Notes under the pieces: generated by a model | Told to the model about the DNA's origin: nothing | Seen by the model: the letters and a program-made list of their open reading frames with translations, nothing else | Databases searched by the model: none | Assembly (NCBI RefSeq): GCF_000714935.1 | Contig: NZ_JMIR01000012.1 | Location: 62,001 to 126,000 of the forward strand | DNA: 64,000 nt | Source: Tumebacillus flagellatus | GTDB taxonomy: Bacteria; Bacillota; Bacilli; Tumebacillales; Tumebacillaceae | Direction of reading: 5' to 3' | In this document: positions 17,213-26,033 of the stretch, piece by piece | Layout: every line of letters starts with the position of its first letter | Position numbering within the stretch: position 1 is the first letter of the stretch | Made by a program: the position numbers and the translations under genes

Positions 17213-18070
17213 TTACGCGCGACCGGAAGACCCGAACAGGCGCATTTTTTCCTTGACGACTTCCTTGATCGCAGCTTTGCCCGGGCCGAGGTACTTGCGC
17301 GGGTCATATACTTTCGCGTCTTTCGCAAAGATCTCGCGGATCGTGTTGGTCAGCGCGATTTGGTTTTCGGTGTTGACGTTGATTTTGGAGACGCCAAGCG
17401 AAATCGCTTTGCGGATGTCTTCGTCCGGGATGCCGGAACCGCCGTGGAGAACCATCGGGGTGTTCGGGAGCAGATCGCGGATTTCTTGGAGACGGCCGAA
17501 AGCCAGTTCCGGTTTGCCGACGTACACGCCGTGCGCGGAACCGATCGCCGGTGCCAGCGCGTCGATGCCGGACTCTTCGACCAGACGCTTCGCTTCTTCC
17601 GGCAGAGCCAGGGTCGCGTCGCGCTCGTCGACGGTCAGGTCGTCCTCGGTGCCGCCGATGCGGCCCAGTTCGCCCTCGACTTCAATGCCCAGCGGGTGGC
17701 ACAGGTCGACAACGCGCTTGGTCAACTCGATGTTTTGTTCGAGCGCGTAGTGAGATGCGTCGATCATGATCGAGGAGAAACCTGCGCGCACGCACTTGAC
17801 GACGTACTCGAAGCTCGGGCCGTGGTCGAGGTGCAGGATGACCGGAACTTTCGCGGTTTCTGCCGCCACGCGCGCCATTGCGACGGTGTAGTCGATGCCC
17901 ATGTACTTGATTGCGCCTTCGGAGCAGCCGAGAATCACCGGAGATTTCTCTTCGTTCGCCGCTTCGACGATCGCTTGGGTGAATTCCAAGTTGTTCATGT
18001 TGAACTGACCGACTGCATAGCCGTTCTTGAGACCGTCCAGCAATACTTCCTTAAAGGATGCAAATGCCAT
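17213..18070 (-). CDS. fba: Class II fructose-bisphosphate aldolase
   Basis: The 285-residue zinc enzyme splits fructose-1,6-bisphosphate to two triose phosphates (and the reverse). Visible are the zinc and substrate motifs HLDHGPSFEYVVKCV, VEGELGRIGGTEDDL and LHGGSGIPDEDI, plus the C-terminal NVNTENQIALTNTIREIF. The length is normal. It would work with glpX and tal from the same block. A gap of 81 bases separates it from kce, so it may have its own promoter. Confidence 0.96.
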   Translation of the reverse strand: MAFASFKEVLLDGLKNGYAVGQFNMNNLEFTQAIVEAANEEKSPVILGCSEGAIKYMGIDYTVAMARVAAETAKVPVILHLDHGPSFEYVVKCVRAGFSSIMIDASHYALEQNIELTKRVVDLCHPLGIEVEGELGRIGGTEDDLTVDERDATLALPEEAKRLVEESGIDALAPAIGSAHGVYVGKPELAFGRLQEIRDLLPNTPMVLHGGSGIPDEDIRKAISLGVSKINVNTENQIALTNTIREIFAKDAKVYDPRKYLGPGKAAIKEVVKEKMRLFGSSGRA

Positions 18071-18151
18071 TATGTAGCCTCCTCCGTCCTATCTGGAAAA
18101 TGTTCTATCTGTAAGCTGTATCTTGGTTTCTACTCCCTATCATACCGCTTT

Positions 18152-18979
18152 TCAGCCGACATTGACAGGGGAGATGCCCAAGATTTTTCGTGCCTCTTGC
18201 GCGGTGGCGACTTCCCGGCCCAGCTCCTTGGCAAGACGGACGATGCGCTCGACGAACTGCGCGTTGGACGTTGCCAGAACGCCTTTTTCGTAGTAGATGT
18301 TGTCTTCAAACCCGACGCGCACGTGGCCGCCCAGCAAAATCGCCATCGTGTTCAGCGGCAATTGGGCTCTGCCGACGCCGGCCACCGACCAAGTCGAGCC
18401 CGCCGGAATCTGATTGACCATGTACTGGAGGTTCTCGATCGTTCCCGGAATCGCGCCCGGCACGCCGAGAACGAAATCAAAGTGCAGCGGCGCGGTGACG
18501 AGTCCCTTTTTGAGCAAGCGCAGGGCGTTGTTTATCATGCCCACGTCGAAGATCTCCAATTCCGGGCGCACGCCGTGCTCTTGCATCGCTTGGGCGTACG
18601 CTTCGATGTCCTTCGGCGTGTTCATGAACACATCGTCGCCGAAATTGACGGTACCGACGGTAAGCGTCGCCATCTCCGGCTTGAGCGTGACCGGTTGCAG
18701 GCGTTCTTCTGCGGTCATGCCAACAGCACCGCCCGTGGAAACTTGGACGATGATGTCGCACTTCGCGGAGATTTTTTCGATGATCTGACGGTAGATTTCC
18801 TTGTCTTGCGTCGGGTTGCCGGCCGCGTCGCGCGCGTGCACATGCGCAATCGACGCGCCCGCTTTCCACGCTTCGTACGCCGCGTCGGCGATTTCGTCCG
18901 GTGTGAGCGGCAAGTGCGGCTGCTGTTCGCGCGTGACTTCCGCGCCGTCGAGGGCGACCGTGATAATCAGCTTCTCCAT
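18152..18979 (-). CDS. kce: 3-keto-5-aminohexanoate cleavage enzyme (BKACE family)
   Basis: The 275-residue protein has the BKACE fold: ITVALDGAEVTREQQPHLPL, the zinc motif AGASIAHVHARDAAGNP, and the GHVRVGFEDNIYYEKGVLA end. In lysine fermentation it condenses 3-keto-5-aminohexanoate with acetyl-CoA to give 3-aminobutyryl-CoA and acetoacetate. BKACE enzymes vary in substrate, but the adjacent hotdog protein fits kal and supports this assignment. The ATG follows the kal stop with no gap, indicating coupled translation. Confidence 0.88.
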   Translation of the reverse strand: MEKLIITVALDGAEVTREQQPHLPLTPDEIADAAYEAWKAGASIAHVHARDAAGNPTQDKEIYRQIIEKISAKCDIIVQVSTGGAVGMTAEERLQPVTLKPEMATLTVGTVNFGDDVFMNTPKDIEAYAQAMQEHGVRPELEIFDVGMINNALRLLKKGLVTAPLHFDFVLGVPGAIPGTIENLQYMVNQIPAGSTWSVAGVGRAQLPLNTMAILLGGHVRVGFEDNIYYEKGVLATSNAQFVERIVRLAKELGREVATAQEARKILGISPVNVG

Positions 18980-19390
18980 CTACGCTTCCTCCCGCTTCAG
19001 ACGTTGTTTGTCTTTCGGAGTGACGCAGGTGCCGCTGGCGTACGTGACGAGAATCGGCTCTTCCAACACTTCCGCCGCCGACGGGTTGTCGGGGTCGATG
19101 TTGCCGCGGATGACTTTGTACGCGTGGAATTCCATCTTGCGCGAGGTGTTGCCGATCTGCGTCACCGTGCCGTGCGCTTCAATATAGTCGCCGGCGTAGA
19201 CCGGCGCTTTGAACTCCACTTTGTCGTACGCGACGAACAGACCTTCGTCGCCGTCCAGACGAATCAACAATTCCGTCGCCACGTCGCCGAACAGTCCGAG
19301 CATGCGCGCGCCGTCCACGAGATCCCCGCCGTAATGGGCGTCATGGGAGCTCATTCGCAAACGGATCATGGCTTTCTCAACTCTCTCCAT
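18980..19390 (-). CDS. kal: 3-aminobutyryl-CoA ammonia-lyase
   Basis: The 136-residue protein resembles the hotdog-fold Kal of lysine fermenters ([20 protein letters not shown] and [20 protein letters not shown]), which removes ammonia from 3-aminobutyryl-CoA to give crotonyl-CoA. Crotonyl-CoA would enter beta-oxidation enzymes such as those at 51.7-57 kb. GGGAGGG precedes the ATG. The gene starts 15 bases after spo0F ends, so it may be co-transcribed from the spo0F promoter. Confidence 0.82.
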   Translation of the reverse strand: MERVEKAMIRLRMSSHDAHYGGDLVDGARMLGLFGDVATELLIRLDGDEGLFVAYDKVEFKAPVYAGDYIEAHGTVTQIGNTSRKMEFHAYKVIRGNIDPDNPSAAEVLEEPILVTYASGTCVTPKDKQRLKREEA

Positions 19391-19405
19391 CGGACAACCC
19401 TCCCC

Positions 19406-19777
19406 TTACGATACGAGCTGCGCGTTGACCGCTTGGCGCAGTTCGTCAATATCAAACGGCTTGGTGAAATGGGTGATCGCGCCGAGCACGGTCGCTTCCT
19501 TGATCAGGTCCAGTTCGCCGTACGCGGTCATCATGATGACTTTGGTGTCGGGCTCGATGGTGCGAATGTGGCGGAGGATCTCCAGCCCGTCCATGCCCGG
19601 AATTTTCATATCGAGAAGCACGAGGTCCGGTTGGTGCTCTTTGACGATTTCCAGTGCGGTCACGCCGTTCGGTGCTTGGAAAATGGTATAGCCTTCCTTA
19701 TCCAAAACCTCCTGCAACAATACGCGAATGCCATATTGATCATCTACAATGAGAACCTTTTTATCTTTCCGATCCAT
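19406..19777 (-). CDS. spo0F: Sporulation phosphorelay response regulator Spo0F
   Basis: The 123-residue single receiver domain has the acidic pocket ([11 protein letters not shown]), the phospho-acceptor Asp in [12 protein letters not shown], Thr in VIMMTAYGE and Lys in [10 protein letters not shown]. No output domain is present, as in Spo0F, which passes phosphate from sporulation kinases to Spo0B. The ATG at 19777 is preferred to an upstream start on ribosome site (AAAGGGG) and length. Neighbouring fba and tal match the Bacillus order. Confidence 0.93.
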   Translation of the reverse strand: MDRKDKKVLIVDDQYGIRVLLQEVLDKEGYTIFQAPNGVTALEIVKEHQPDLVLLDMKIPGMDGLEILRHIRTIEPDTKVIMMTAYGELDLIKEATVLGAITHFTKPFDIDELRQAVNAQLVS

Positions 19778-19901
19778 TTCGGCAAGAGCCCCTTTCTTAC
19801 AAGAACTTTCCATTGCTTAGACTGATTCGCCTCGCGTGAACTAAATTCCTTTTTCCTTTGTGGATGCGGCAAAAGAGGAGAAAACTTGATGTTTTTCGTG
19901 G

Positions 19902-19911
19902 TTTTTCGACT
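19902..19911 (-). promoter_or_regulatory. Possible Spo0A box upstream of spo0F
   Basis: On the minus strand GTCGAAAAAC preceded by A gives AGTCGAA, one mismatch from the 0A core TGTCGAA, about 125 bases upstream of the spo0F start. Spo0A feedback on spo0F is known in Bacillus; binding here is inferred. Confidence 0.35.
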
Positions 19912-19990
19912 TTTTTCGGCAAACGGAAGAGGCGGGCTGAGCGACGTCATTTCATCTGTATGCAAGCAGTATGACCGCACTTACATTTGT

Positions 19991-20031
19991 AAAAAAGACA
20001 GCCGCCCGCAAGCGGATTGCGAGTGCTGTCC
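19991..20031 (-). terminator. Terminator after the GH2 gene
   Basis: GGACAGC...GCTGTC with an internal GC-rich pairing is followed on the minus strand by TTTTTT, 30 bases after the GH2 stop. It insulates spo0F. Confidence 0.7.
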
Positions 20032-20061
20032 AGTTGAGTTCGGCAGGAGGGCCGGGAGGGT

Positions 20062-22281
20062 TCAGAGCCCGACTTTGGCGTCGGCTGCCGTTTCGATATC
20101 CGCGGGCTCGGAGAGCGGGTAGAGCCAGGCGTCGTTTTCAAACAGCGTCTCTCCTTGCTCGTTGACCAGCCGTCCCGTGACGTGAACGCGCGTGAGACCG
20201 GCGGGGATCGGGAGGTCGTGTCCCGCCAGTTGAGTCGCGCTGTCGGGGGCGATGAAGTCGGCGTTCGCTTCGCCTTGGTTCAGGAGTTCGCCGCTTTCCG
20301 TGGAGACCGTGAACAGCACGCGCAGGCGCTCGCAGCTGTGCGGGTAGTCGTTGACCACCCACGGTTCAAGGGACGCCCAGCCCGGTTTGACGGTGCCCTT
20401 GAAGCTCAAATGCAACGGGGCGAACGCTTTGGCGATCGCGGCGTACGCGAGTTTGGGCCGGCGGTAGTAGTCGAGGATCGACCAGTCGATCGCCGGCCAG
20501 CAGTTGACGAAATGGAAAGTGAGGATGCCTTTTACATTGTTGTATTTTTTTCGGCGAAGGGTTTCGGTGTGTTCTTTGTAAAAACGGGCTTGGTACGCTT
20601 GGCTTCTCTCGATCAGCTCTTCCAAGGTTTCGGGGACGGGGCCGAGGTTTTTCTCATAGGTGGCCAATTGGAAGCCGTGTTTTTTCCAAACGTCCCAATT
20701 TGGCGGCCAAAGGGCGTCGGAAGGAATGAATTTCTCCAGCGATTCGCGGTTTGGGACGGATTGGGTGCCGTATTCGCTGATGAACATCGGGTTGTAGTGC
20801 TCCTTGTCCCGCAGTTCGCCCCAGTACCAGCCGACCCAGTGAACGGTCAGATGCGGCGGGATGTAATCGCCGTACGTCTCGATGTCGCGAAAGGCGTGCG
20901 GGAGGTCTCCGTAGTCGGCGAGCACGGAATTGCGGTGCACCGGGCGCGTCGGATCGAGGGCGCGGACGTGGTGGAGCAGCACTTGGTCGAGTTTGTTGTA
21001 ATCGTAGAGCCTCGATTCGCTGTGGATCGACCAGAGGGCGACGGACGGGTGGTGTTGGAGTTGCTGGACGTAGCGGGTGACGACTTCCTTGGCGCGGAGG
21101 ATGAAGTCCGGCGTGCTTTGGTAGCCCCATTGGAAGGGCAGGTCCTGAAAGAGCAGGAGGCCCTTTTCGTTGCAGAGGTCGTAGAAATCTTCGCGCTCTT
21201 GGTGGGCGAAGACGCGGATCATGTTGAAGTTGGCGTCGAGCATGAGCTGGACGTCGCGTTCGTAGTCGGAGCGGGTGACTTGGGAGAGGAACTGGTCGGA
21301 GAGGTAATTCGTTCCTTTGAGGAACAGCCGCTTTCCGTTGAGGGTGAAGGTCCAGTCCTCGTGCAGGCGGACGTCGCGCAGACCGAAAGTTTTGGATGCG
21401 GTGTCGATTTTGGTGCCGTCGACGACCAGTTCGACGGTGCAGCGGTAGAGATTTTGGTCGCCGAGGTCGCGGGTCCACCAGAGTTTGGGGTTGTCGATTT
21501 CCAAGGAAATAGTCGTGCGGGCGAGGCCCGGACGGATCTTGGCGGAGACGGCGGAGTGGTAGCGCGCCGGTTCGAAGTTGCAGGGCTCAATGTCGACTTT
21601 GAGCACGGGACGCAGGGAGGCGGTGCCGTGGTTGCAGGTTTCGATGTCGACGTGGACGAGCGCTCGTCCGTCCGCTTGGAGTTCGGGGTGGACGAGGATG
21701 TTTTTGATGTAGGCGGAGTCGCGTTCCAGCAGGGTGACGTCGCGCCAGATGCCACCGGGGTTGCGGACCGGGTTCGGGTATTGCGGGTTGGAGGAGGACG
21801 GGACCTCCGGGAAGTCGGGGATCACTCCTTGGCGGATCGGGAGGCAATCCCAGTGGTAGAGGCCGCCCTTCACAATCGACTTCTGTTCCGGGTTGGCGTC
21901 GAGGTCGGCGGTGACTTTGACGATCAGGCGGTTGGGCTGATGGGGCGTGAGGTATTGGGTGACTTCGTATTCGAAGAGGTCGAAGTCGCCTTCGTGCGCG
22001 CCGAGGTAGATGCCGTTGAGCCAGACTTCGCTCCAGTAGTCGACGCCGCTGAAGTGGAGGTGGTAGTGTTTGGACGGGTCGAGGGCGGGGGTGGTGAATT
22101 CGCACTTGTACCAGACGGTGCCTTGGTAGTCGGCGAACGGCGTCGGTTGGGTTTGCCAGTGGGACGGGACTTGGATCGGGTGCCAGGTGAGGTTTGGCGC
22201 GTCCTCCCAGTGGAGGTGGAGGGAGTCGTAGGTTTTCGCCGGGTCGGGGGTAGCGTGCCAGGTGCCGTTGAGTGTGAGCAT
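20062..22281 (-). CDS. Glycoside hydrolase family 2 enzyme
   Basis: The 739-residue protein has the GH2 order: N-terminal sugar-binding jelly roll (LHFSGVDYWSEVWLNGIYLG), immunoglobulin-like domain, then a TIM barrel with VRLHEDWTFTLNGKRLFLKG. The expected acid/base Glu is Glu422 in ALWSIHSES and the nucleophile Glu503 in FISEYGTQSVP. The residue before the acid/base is Ser rather than the nearly invariant Asn. The family acts on beta-mannosides, beta-galactosides or beta-glucuronides; the substrate is undetermined. No signal peptide, so likely cytoplasmic. AAAGGAG precedes the ATG. Confidence 0.85.
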   Translation of the reverse strand: MLTLNGTWHATPDPAKTYDSLHLHWEDAPNLTWHPIQVPSHWQTQPTPFADYQGTVWYKCEFTTPALDPSKHYHLHFSGVDYWSEVWLNGIYLGAHEGDFDLFEYEVTQYLTPHQPNRLIVKVTADLDANPEQKSIVKGGLYHWDCLPIRQGVIPDFPEVPSSSNPQYPNPVRNPGGIWRDVTLLERDSAYIKNILVHPELQADGRALVHVDIETCNHGTASLRPVLKVDIEPCNFEPARYHSAVSAKIRPGLARTTISLEIDNPKLWWTRDLGDQNLYRCTVELVVDGTKIDTASKTFGLRDVRLHEDWTFTLNGKRLFLKGTNYLSDQFLSQVTRSDYERDVQLMLDANFNMIRVFAHQEREDFYDLCNEKGLLLFQDLPFQWGYQSTPDFILRAKEVVTRYVQQLQHHPSVALWSIHSESRLYDYNKLDQVLLHHVRALDPTRPVHRNSVLADYGDLPHAFRDIETYGDYIPPHLTVHWVGWYWGELRDKEHYNPMFISEYGTQSVPNRESLEKFIPSDALWPPNWDVWKKHGFQLATYEKNLGPVPETLEELIERSQAYQARFYKEHTETLRRKKYNNVKGILTFHFVNCWPAIDWSILDYYRRPKLAYAAIAKAFAPLHLSFKGTVKPGWASLEPWVVNDYPHSCERLRVLFTVSTESGELLNQGEANADFIAPDSATQLAGHDLPIPAGLTRVHVTGRLVNEQGETLFENDAWLYPLSEPADIETAADAKVGL

Positions 22282-22306
22282 GGTTTGTGCACTCCTTTTT
22301 TTGAAA

Positions 22307-22350
22307 AAAACGCCCTGGTCCGCATGGGGTGAGCGGTAGGGCGTTTGTTT
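22307..22350 (-). terminator. Terminator after the GH13 gene
   Basis: AACGCCCTA...CAGGGCGTT followed by TTTTTTT on the minus strand, closing the glucan-uptake operon before the GH2 gene. The stretch between it and 22452 holds nothing I can identify. Confidence 0.75.
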
Positions 22351-22452
22351 TTCTGTGTGGGTGGGGCGGTTTGTTTGCTTGCTTGCGGAGGCTGGGTGGT
22401 CGCCTACGGGTGGGGACCTGTTTGCCCGGCGTTCGGGAAAAGATTCTATGTT

Positions 22453-24138
22453 TTACTTTAAGCGATACACGCGCGCTTCATACGGGCGGGTGGTGAAGGT
22501 GCGGATGTCTTGGGTCGGGTCGACGTCGTAGTTGGAAATCAGGAGCTCGAAGCCGTTGTAGGTGACGTCTGACGGGAGCTCGAAGGTTTGGTCGGTTTTG
22601 GTGAAGTTCAGCACGATCAGGGCTCGCTCGTCACCGAGCGTTCGGGTGTAGACGTAGAACGTCTCACTGTCTTTCAGGAGTTCGTCGAACTCCCCGTAGA
22701 TCAGGACGAGGTTGTTTTTGCGCGTTTGGATCAGGCGCTTGTAATAGTTGTAGATGGAGTTCGGGTCGGACACCGCTTGCTTGGCGTTGATCTCCGTGTA
22801 GTTCGGGTTGACTTGGAGCCACGGCGTGCCCGTGGTGAAACCCGCGTTCGGGCTGTCGTCCCATTGCATGGGCGTGCGCGCGTTGTCGCGCCCCTTGATG
22901 TAGATCGATTCCATGACCTTGGCAGGGTCGGCACCTTGCTGGTTCACTTTTTCGTGGTACATGTTCAGGGTTTCGATGTCTTGGTATTGGTCGATGGACT
23001 CGAACTTAACGTTCGTCATGCCGATCTCTTCGCCTTGGTAGACGTACGGCGTCCCCTGTTGCGTATGCAACAGCGTGCCCAGCATCTTCGCCGATTCCAG
23101 TCGGAACGTCCGGTCGTCTCCAAAGCGCGACACCATGCGCGGTTGGTCGTGGTTGTTCATGTACAGCGAGTTCCAGCCCTTGCCGTGCCCGAGACCGTAT
23201 TGCCACTTCGACAGGATCCGCTTCAGGTCGGTCAGTTTGTACGGTCGCACGTCCCATTTGCCGTTGCCCGAGTCGATGTCCATCAACTCGAATTGGAACA
23301 GCATGTTCAGTTCATGACGGTCTTCGTGAACGTAGTTCGCCGCTTCTTCCGGCGTGACGCCCGGCGTTTCGCCGACGGTCATGATGTCGTAGCGGGAGAG
23401 GACTTTTTCGTTCATTTCACGCAGGTAGTCGTGGATGCGCGGGCCGTTCATGAAGTATTCGCCGCCCCAGACGTACTTGCGGCCTTCTTGGGGCGGTGCG
23501 GACGGCATGCCTTCGACTTTGGAGATCATGTTGATGACGTCCATGCGGAAACCGTCGATGCCTTTGTCCAGCCACCACGTCATCATGTCGTATACTTCTT
23601 GGCGGACTTTCGGGTTCTCCCAGTTGAGGTCCGGTTGTTTTTTGGAGAAGAGGTGCAGGAAGTATTCATTCGTCTGCTCGTCATGCTGCCACGCCGAACC
23701 GGAGAAGCACGATTCCCAATTGTTCGGCTCGCAGTTGCCCTCGCCGCCCGGACGCCAGATGTAGTAGTCGCGGTACGGGTTGTCTTTGGACTTGCGGGAC
23801 TCCACGAACCAACGGTGCTCGTCGGAGGAATGGTTGACGACGAGGTCCATGATCAGCTTCATGCCCCGCGCATGCATTTCGGCGAGCAACGTGTCCCAAT
23901 CCTGCATGGTGCCGAATTCGTCCATGATGTCTTGGTAGTCGGAGATGTCATAGCCGTTGTCGTCGTTCGGCGATTTATAGACCGGGCTCAACCAGATGAT
24001 GTCGATGCCGAGGTTTTTGAGGTACTCTAGCTTCGAGATGATGCCCGGGATGTCGCCGATGCCGTCGCCGTTCGAATCGGCAAAACTGCGCGGGTAGATT
24101 TGATACACGGTGCCTTCTTTCCACCATTTGCGTTCCAT
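22453..24138 (-). CDS. GH13 oligo-1,6-glucosidase / alpha-glucosidase
   Basis: The 561-residue cytoplasmic enzyme starts MERKWWKEGTVYQIYPRSFA and has all GH13 regions: MDLVVNHSSDEHRWF, GFRMDVINMISK (nucleophile Asp), MTVGETPGV (acid/base Glu) and NNHDQPRMVSRFGDD. Val after the nucleophile Asp (DVI) is the signature of alpha-1,6-acting oligoglucosidases rather than maltases. It would hydrolyse imported isomalto-oligosaccharides. The ATG at 24138 has CTGGAGG upstream; a longer reading frame extends through the preceding terminator and is not used. Last gene of the ABC operon. Confidence 0.93.
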   Translation of the reverse strand: MERKWWKEGTVYQIYPRSFADSNGDGIGDIPGIISKLEYLKNLGIDIIWLSPVYKSPNDDNGYDISDYQDIMDEFGTMQDWDTLLAEMHARGMKLIMDLVVNHSSDEHRWFVESRKSKDNPYRDYYIWRPGGEGNCEPNNWESCFSGSAWQHDEQTNEYFLHLFSKKQPDLNWENPKVRQEVYDMMTWWLDKGIDGFRMDVINMISKVEGMPSAPPQEGRKYVWGGEYFMNGPRIHDYLREMNEKVLSRYDIMTVGETPGVTPEEAANYVHEDRHELNMLFQFELMDIDSGNGKWDVRPYKLTDLKRILSKWQYGLGHGKGWNSLYMNNHDQPRMVSRFGDDRTFRLESAKMLGTLLHTQQGTPYVYQGEEIGMTNVKFESIDQYQDIETLNMYHEKVNQQGADPAKVMESIYIKGRDNARTPMQWDDSPNAGFTTGTPWLQVNPNYTEINAKQAVSDPNSIYNYYKRLIQTRKNNLVLIYGEFDELLKDSETFYVYTRTLGDERALIVLNFTKTDQTFELPSDVTYNGFELLISNYDVDPTQDIRTFTTRPYEARVYRLK

Positions 24139-24202
24139 GTGAAAGCCTCCAGATGTTTGGTTTGTTTCCTTCAGTATACCCTGCAGAGCAAACGATTGCA
24201 CA

Positions 24203-24236
24203 AAAAAAGCGGCACCTGTTCGCACGCCGCTTTTTC
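24203..24236 (-). terminator. Terminator-like hairpin between permease and GH13 genes
   Basis: AAAGCGGC and GCCGCTTTTT form a stem at the stop of the second permease. It could reduce expression of the GH13 gene relative to the transporter. Confidence 0.7.
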
Positions 24237-24240
24237 CCAA

Positions 24241-25050
24241 CTATTTGAGCCCGGAGGTCGCAATGCCCTTGATGAACCACTTCTGGAAGATCAAGAACAC
24301 GATCAGCATCGGGATCGTCATGAACATCGTGCCCGCCAAGTCTTGGTTCCAATAGGCAACGTACTGCCAGTGAAACGAGTTCAGACCCACCGGAAGCGTG
24401 AACATGTCGTCCGACGACGCCAGCAGCGACGGCCACATAAACGAGTTCCAGTTGCCGAGGAACATGAAGATCGTCTGCGCCGCCAGCGCCGGTTTCGCCA
24501 GCGGCAAGGCAATTCGGAAAAAAATCCCCCAACGCGACAGCCCGTCGATCAACGCCGCTTCTTCCAAGTCGACCGGCAGCGCCAGGAAGAACTGACGCAT
24601 CATGAAGATGCCAAACGACGAGGTGAGAAACGGAAGGATGAATCCTTGGTACGTGTTGATCCATCCCCAGTTCGCAAGCATGATGTACACCGGAATCATC
24701 ACAACTTGTCCGGGCACCATCATCACCGCCAACACGATGTAGAAAAGCAACCCGCGCCCCGGAAACTTGATGCGCGCCAACGCATAGCCCGCCAAGGTGT
24801 TGAACAGCAAGTTGCCGATCGTCACCGACCCCGCCACGATCACCGAGTTCAACAACCAGCGGAAGAACGGAAACTTCGTCACGATGTAGGTATAGTTGTC
24901 GAGCGTCAGGCTTGAGAGCGGTACCCAGAATTTGTCCATGTCCGGCGTCGATTTCATCGACGTGAGGATCGACCACGCAAACGGGATCAGGGTCAACACC
25001 GCATATCCGATGACCACACAGTAGAACAGCGTGCGCCAAAGCTTCTTCAT
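24241..25050 (-). CDS. Carbohydrate ABC transporter permease (MalG type)
   Basis: The 269-residue protein has six predicted membrane segments and the binding-protein-dependent permease loop EAALIDGLSRWGIFFRIALP near residues 180-200. It forms, with the upstream permease, the channel of a CUT1 sugar importer. No ATPase gene is in the operon; these importers often share an MsmX-type ATPase encoded elsewhere. The substrate is probably an alpha-glucan oligosaccharide, judged from the neighbouring hydrolases. Confidence 0.93.
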   Translation of the reverse strand: MKKLWRTLFYCVVIGYAVLTLIPFAWSILTSMKSTPDMDKFWVPLSSLTLDNYTYIVTKFPFFRWLLNSVIVAGSVTIGNLLFNTLAGYALARIKFPGRGLLFYIVLAVMMVPGQVVMIPVYIMLANWGWINTYQGFILPFLTSSFGIFMMRQFFLALPVDLEEAALIDGLSRWGIFFRIALPLAKPALAAQTIFMFLGNWNSFMWPSLLASSDDMFTLPVGLNSFHWQYVAYWNQDLAGTMFMTIPMLIVFLIFQKWFIKGIATSGLK

Positions 25051-25067
25051 CTGTTGATCCCCCTCCC

Positions 25068-25943
25068 CTAGTGAGTTTCTTCTTGGAAGAACTTGCGCTG
25101 AATCACCGTCAAGATCAAGATGATCAGGAACAGCACGAACGCCATCGCCGACGCGTACCCCATGTCGAAGTCCTTGAACGCCGACCGGTACAGGTAGAAC
25201 ACCACGGAGAGCGTGCGGTCTTGCGGGCCGCCCTCGCCCTTGGAGACGACGTACATCTGGTCAAACACTTGAAAGCACCCGATGATCGACATGATCAAGA
25301 TAAAAAACGTCGTCGGTTTCAGCATCGGCCACGTGATAAAGCGCAGCCGCTGCCACGGCGTCGCTCCGTCCACTTCCGCCGCTTCGTAGAGCTCTTGCGG
25401 AATGTCTTGGAGACCCGCCAAGTAGATCACCATGAACTGTCCCACCGTCGTCCAGATCGCCATCCCCATCACGGACGGCAACGCAAACGTCAGCGAGTTG
25501 AACCAGTCGAACGTCGGGATGCCGAGTTTGCCGAGCAGCAGGTTGACGAGGCCGTCGTTTTTGAACAGGTACATGAACATGACGGAGACCGCAACGGTGG
25601 ACGTGACGGTAGGCAGAAAGTACACGACACGGAAGAACGTCTTGCCTTTGATTTTGGAATCAACGATGAGGGCCAGCATCAGCGCGATCGCAATCTGGAT
25701 CGGCACGACGCCAAGGGAATACAGCGAGGTGTTGCCAAGCGCCCGCAGGAAACGAGGGTCGTGGAAAAGTTTCGTGTAATTGCCAAGCCCCGCCCAAGTC
25801 GCATGGTCCGGCGCCAAAAACGAGAAGTGATGAAAGCTGATGTACAGCGCATAGAAGATCGGTCCGATCAGAAAGACCGCCAACGAGACGACAACGGGCA
25901 AGACGAACAGATACCCGGTTGCAAGATCACCGCGATTGCGCAT
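25068..25943 (-). CDS. Carbohydrate ABC transporter permease (MalF type)
   Basis: The 291-residue membrane protein begins MRNRGDLATGYLFVLPVVVS and carries the EAA loop YEAAEVDGATPWQRLRFITW typical of CUT1 permeases. It pairs with the next gene, 17 bases downstream. A hairpin between it and the upstream binding-protein gene may set expression ratios. Confidence 0.93.
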   Translation of the reverse strand: MRNRGDLATGYLFVLPVVVSLAVFLIGPIFYALYISFHHFSFLAPDHATWAGLGNYTKLFHDPRFLRALGNTSLYSLGVVPIQIAIALMLALIVDSKIKGKTFFRVVYFLPTVTSTVAVSVMFMYLFKNDGLVNLLLGKLGIPTFDWFNSLTFALPSVMGMAIWTTVGQFMVIYLAGLQDIPQELYEAAEVDGATPWQRLRFITWPMLKPTTFFILIMSIIGCFQVFDQMYVVSKGEGGPQDRTLSVVFYLYRSAFKDFDMGYASAMAFVLFLIILILTVIQRKFFQEETH

Positions 25944-25970
25944 CTTACTCCCTCCTCTGCCTGGTGTGGA

Positions 25971-26004
25971 AAAAAAGGACCCGCCGCGCGACGGGCCATT
26001 TTTT
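25971..26004 (-). terminator. Intercistronic hairpin after the solute-binding protein gene
   Basis: GGCCCGTCGCGCGGCGGGTCC followed by TTTTTTT on the minus strand (stem with few mismatches) lies between the binding-protein and permease genes. Partial termination here is the usual way to make binding protein in excess over the channel. Confidence 0.7.
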
Positions 26005-26033
26005 CCAAAAATGCGTGTGGTGCCGCGGTGTTC

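Noticed and set aside
17195-19825. An 876-codon plus-strand frame opposite fba, kce, kal and spo0F
   Set aside because: Crosses several genes and their gaps on the other strand; no ribosome site or domain.
19886-20122. 78-codon plus-strand frame with a GAGGAG ribosome site upstream of spo0F
   Set aside because: Runs through the GH2 terminator and into the GH2 3' end on the opposite strand; sequence looks non-protein (Phe/Arg run, then Cys/Ser-rich).
24139-24240. N-terminal extension of the GH13 gene to 24240
   Set aside because: It would translate the terminator hairpin; the ATG at 24138 has a good ribosome site and the family N-terminus.
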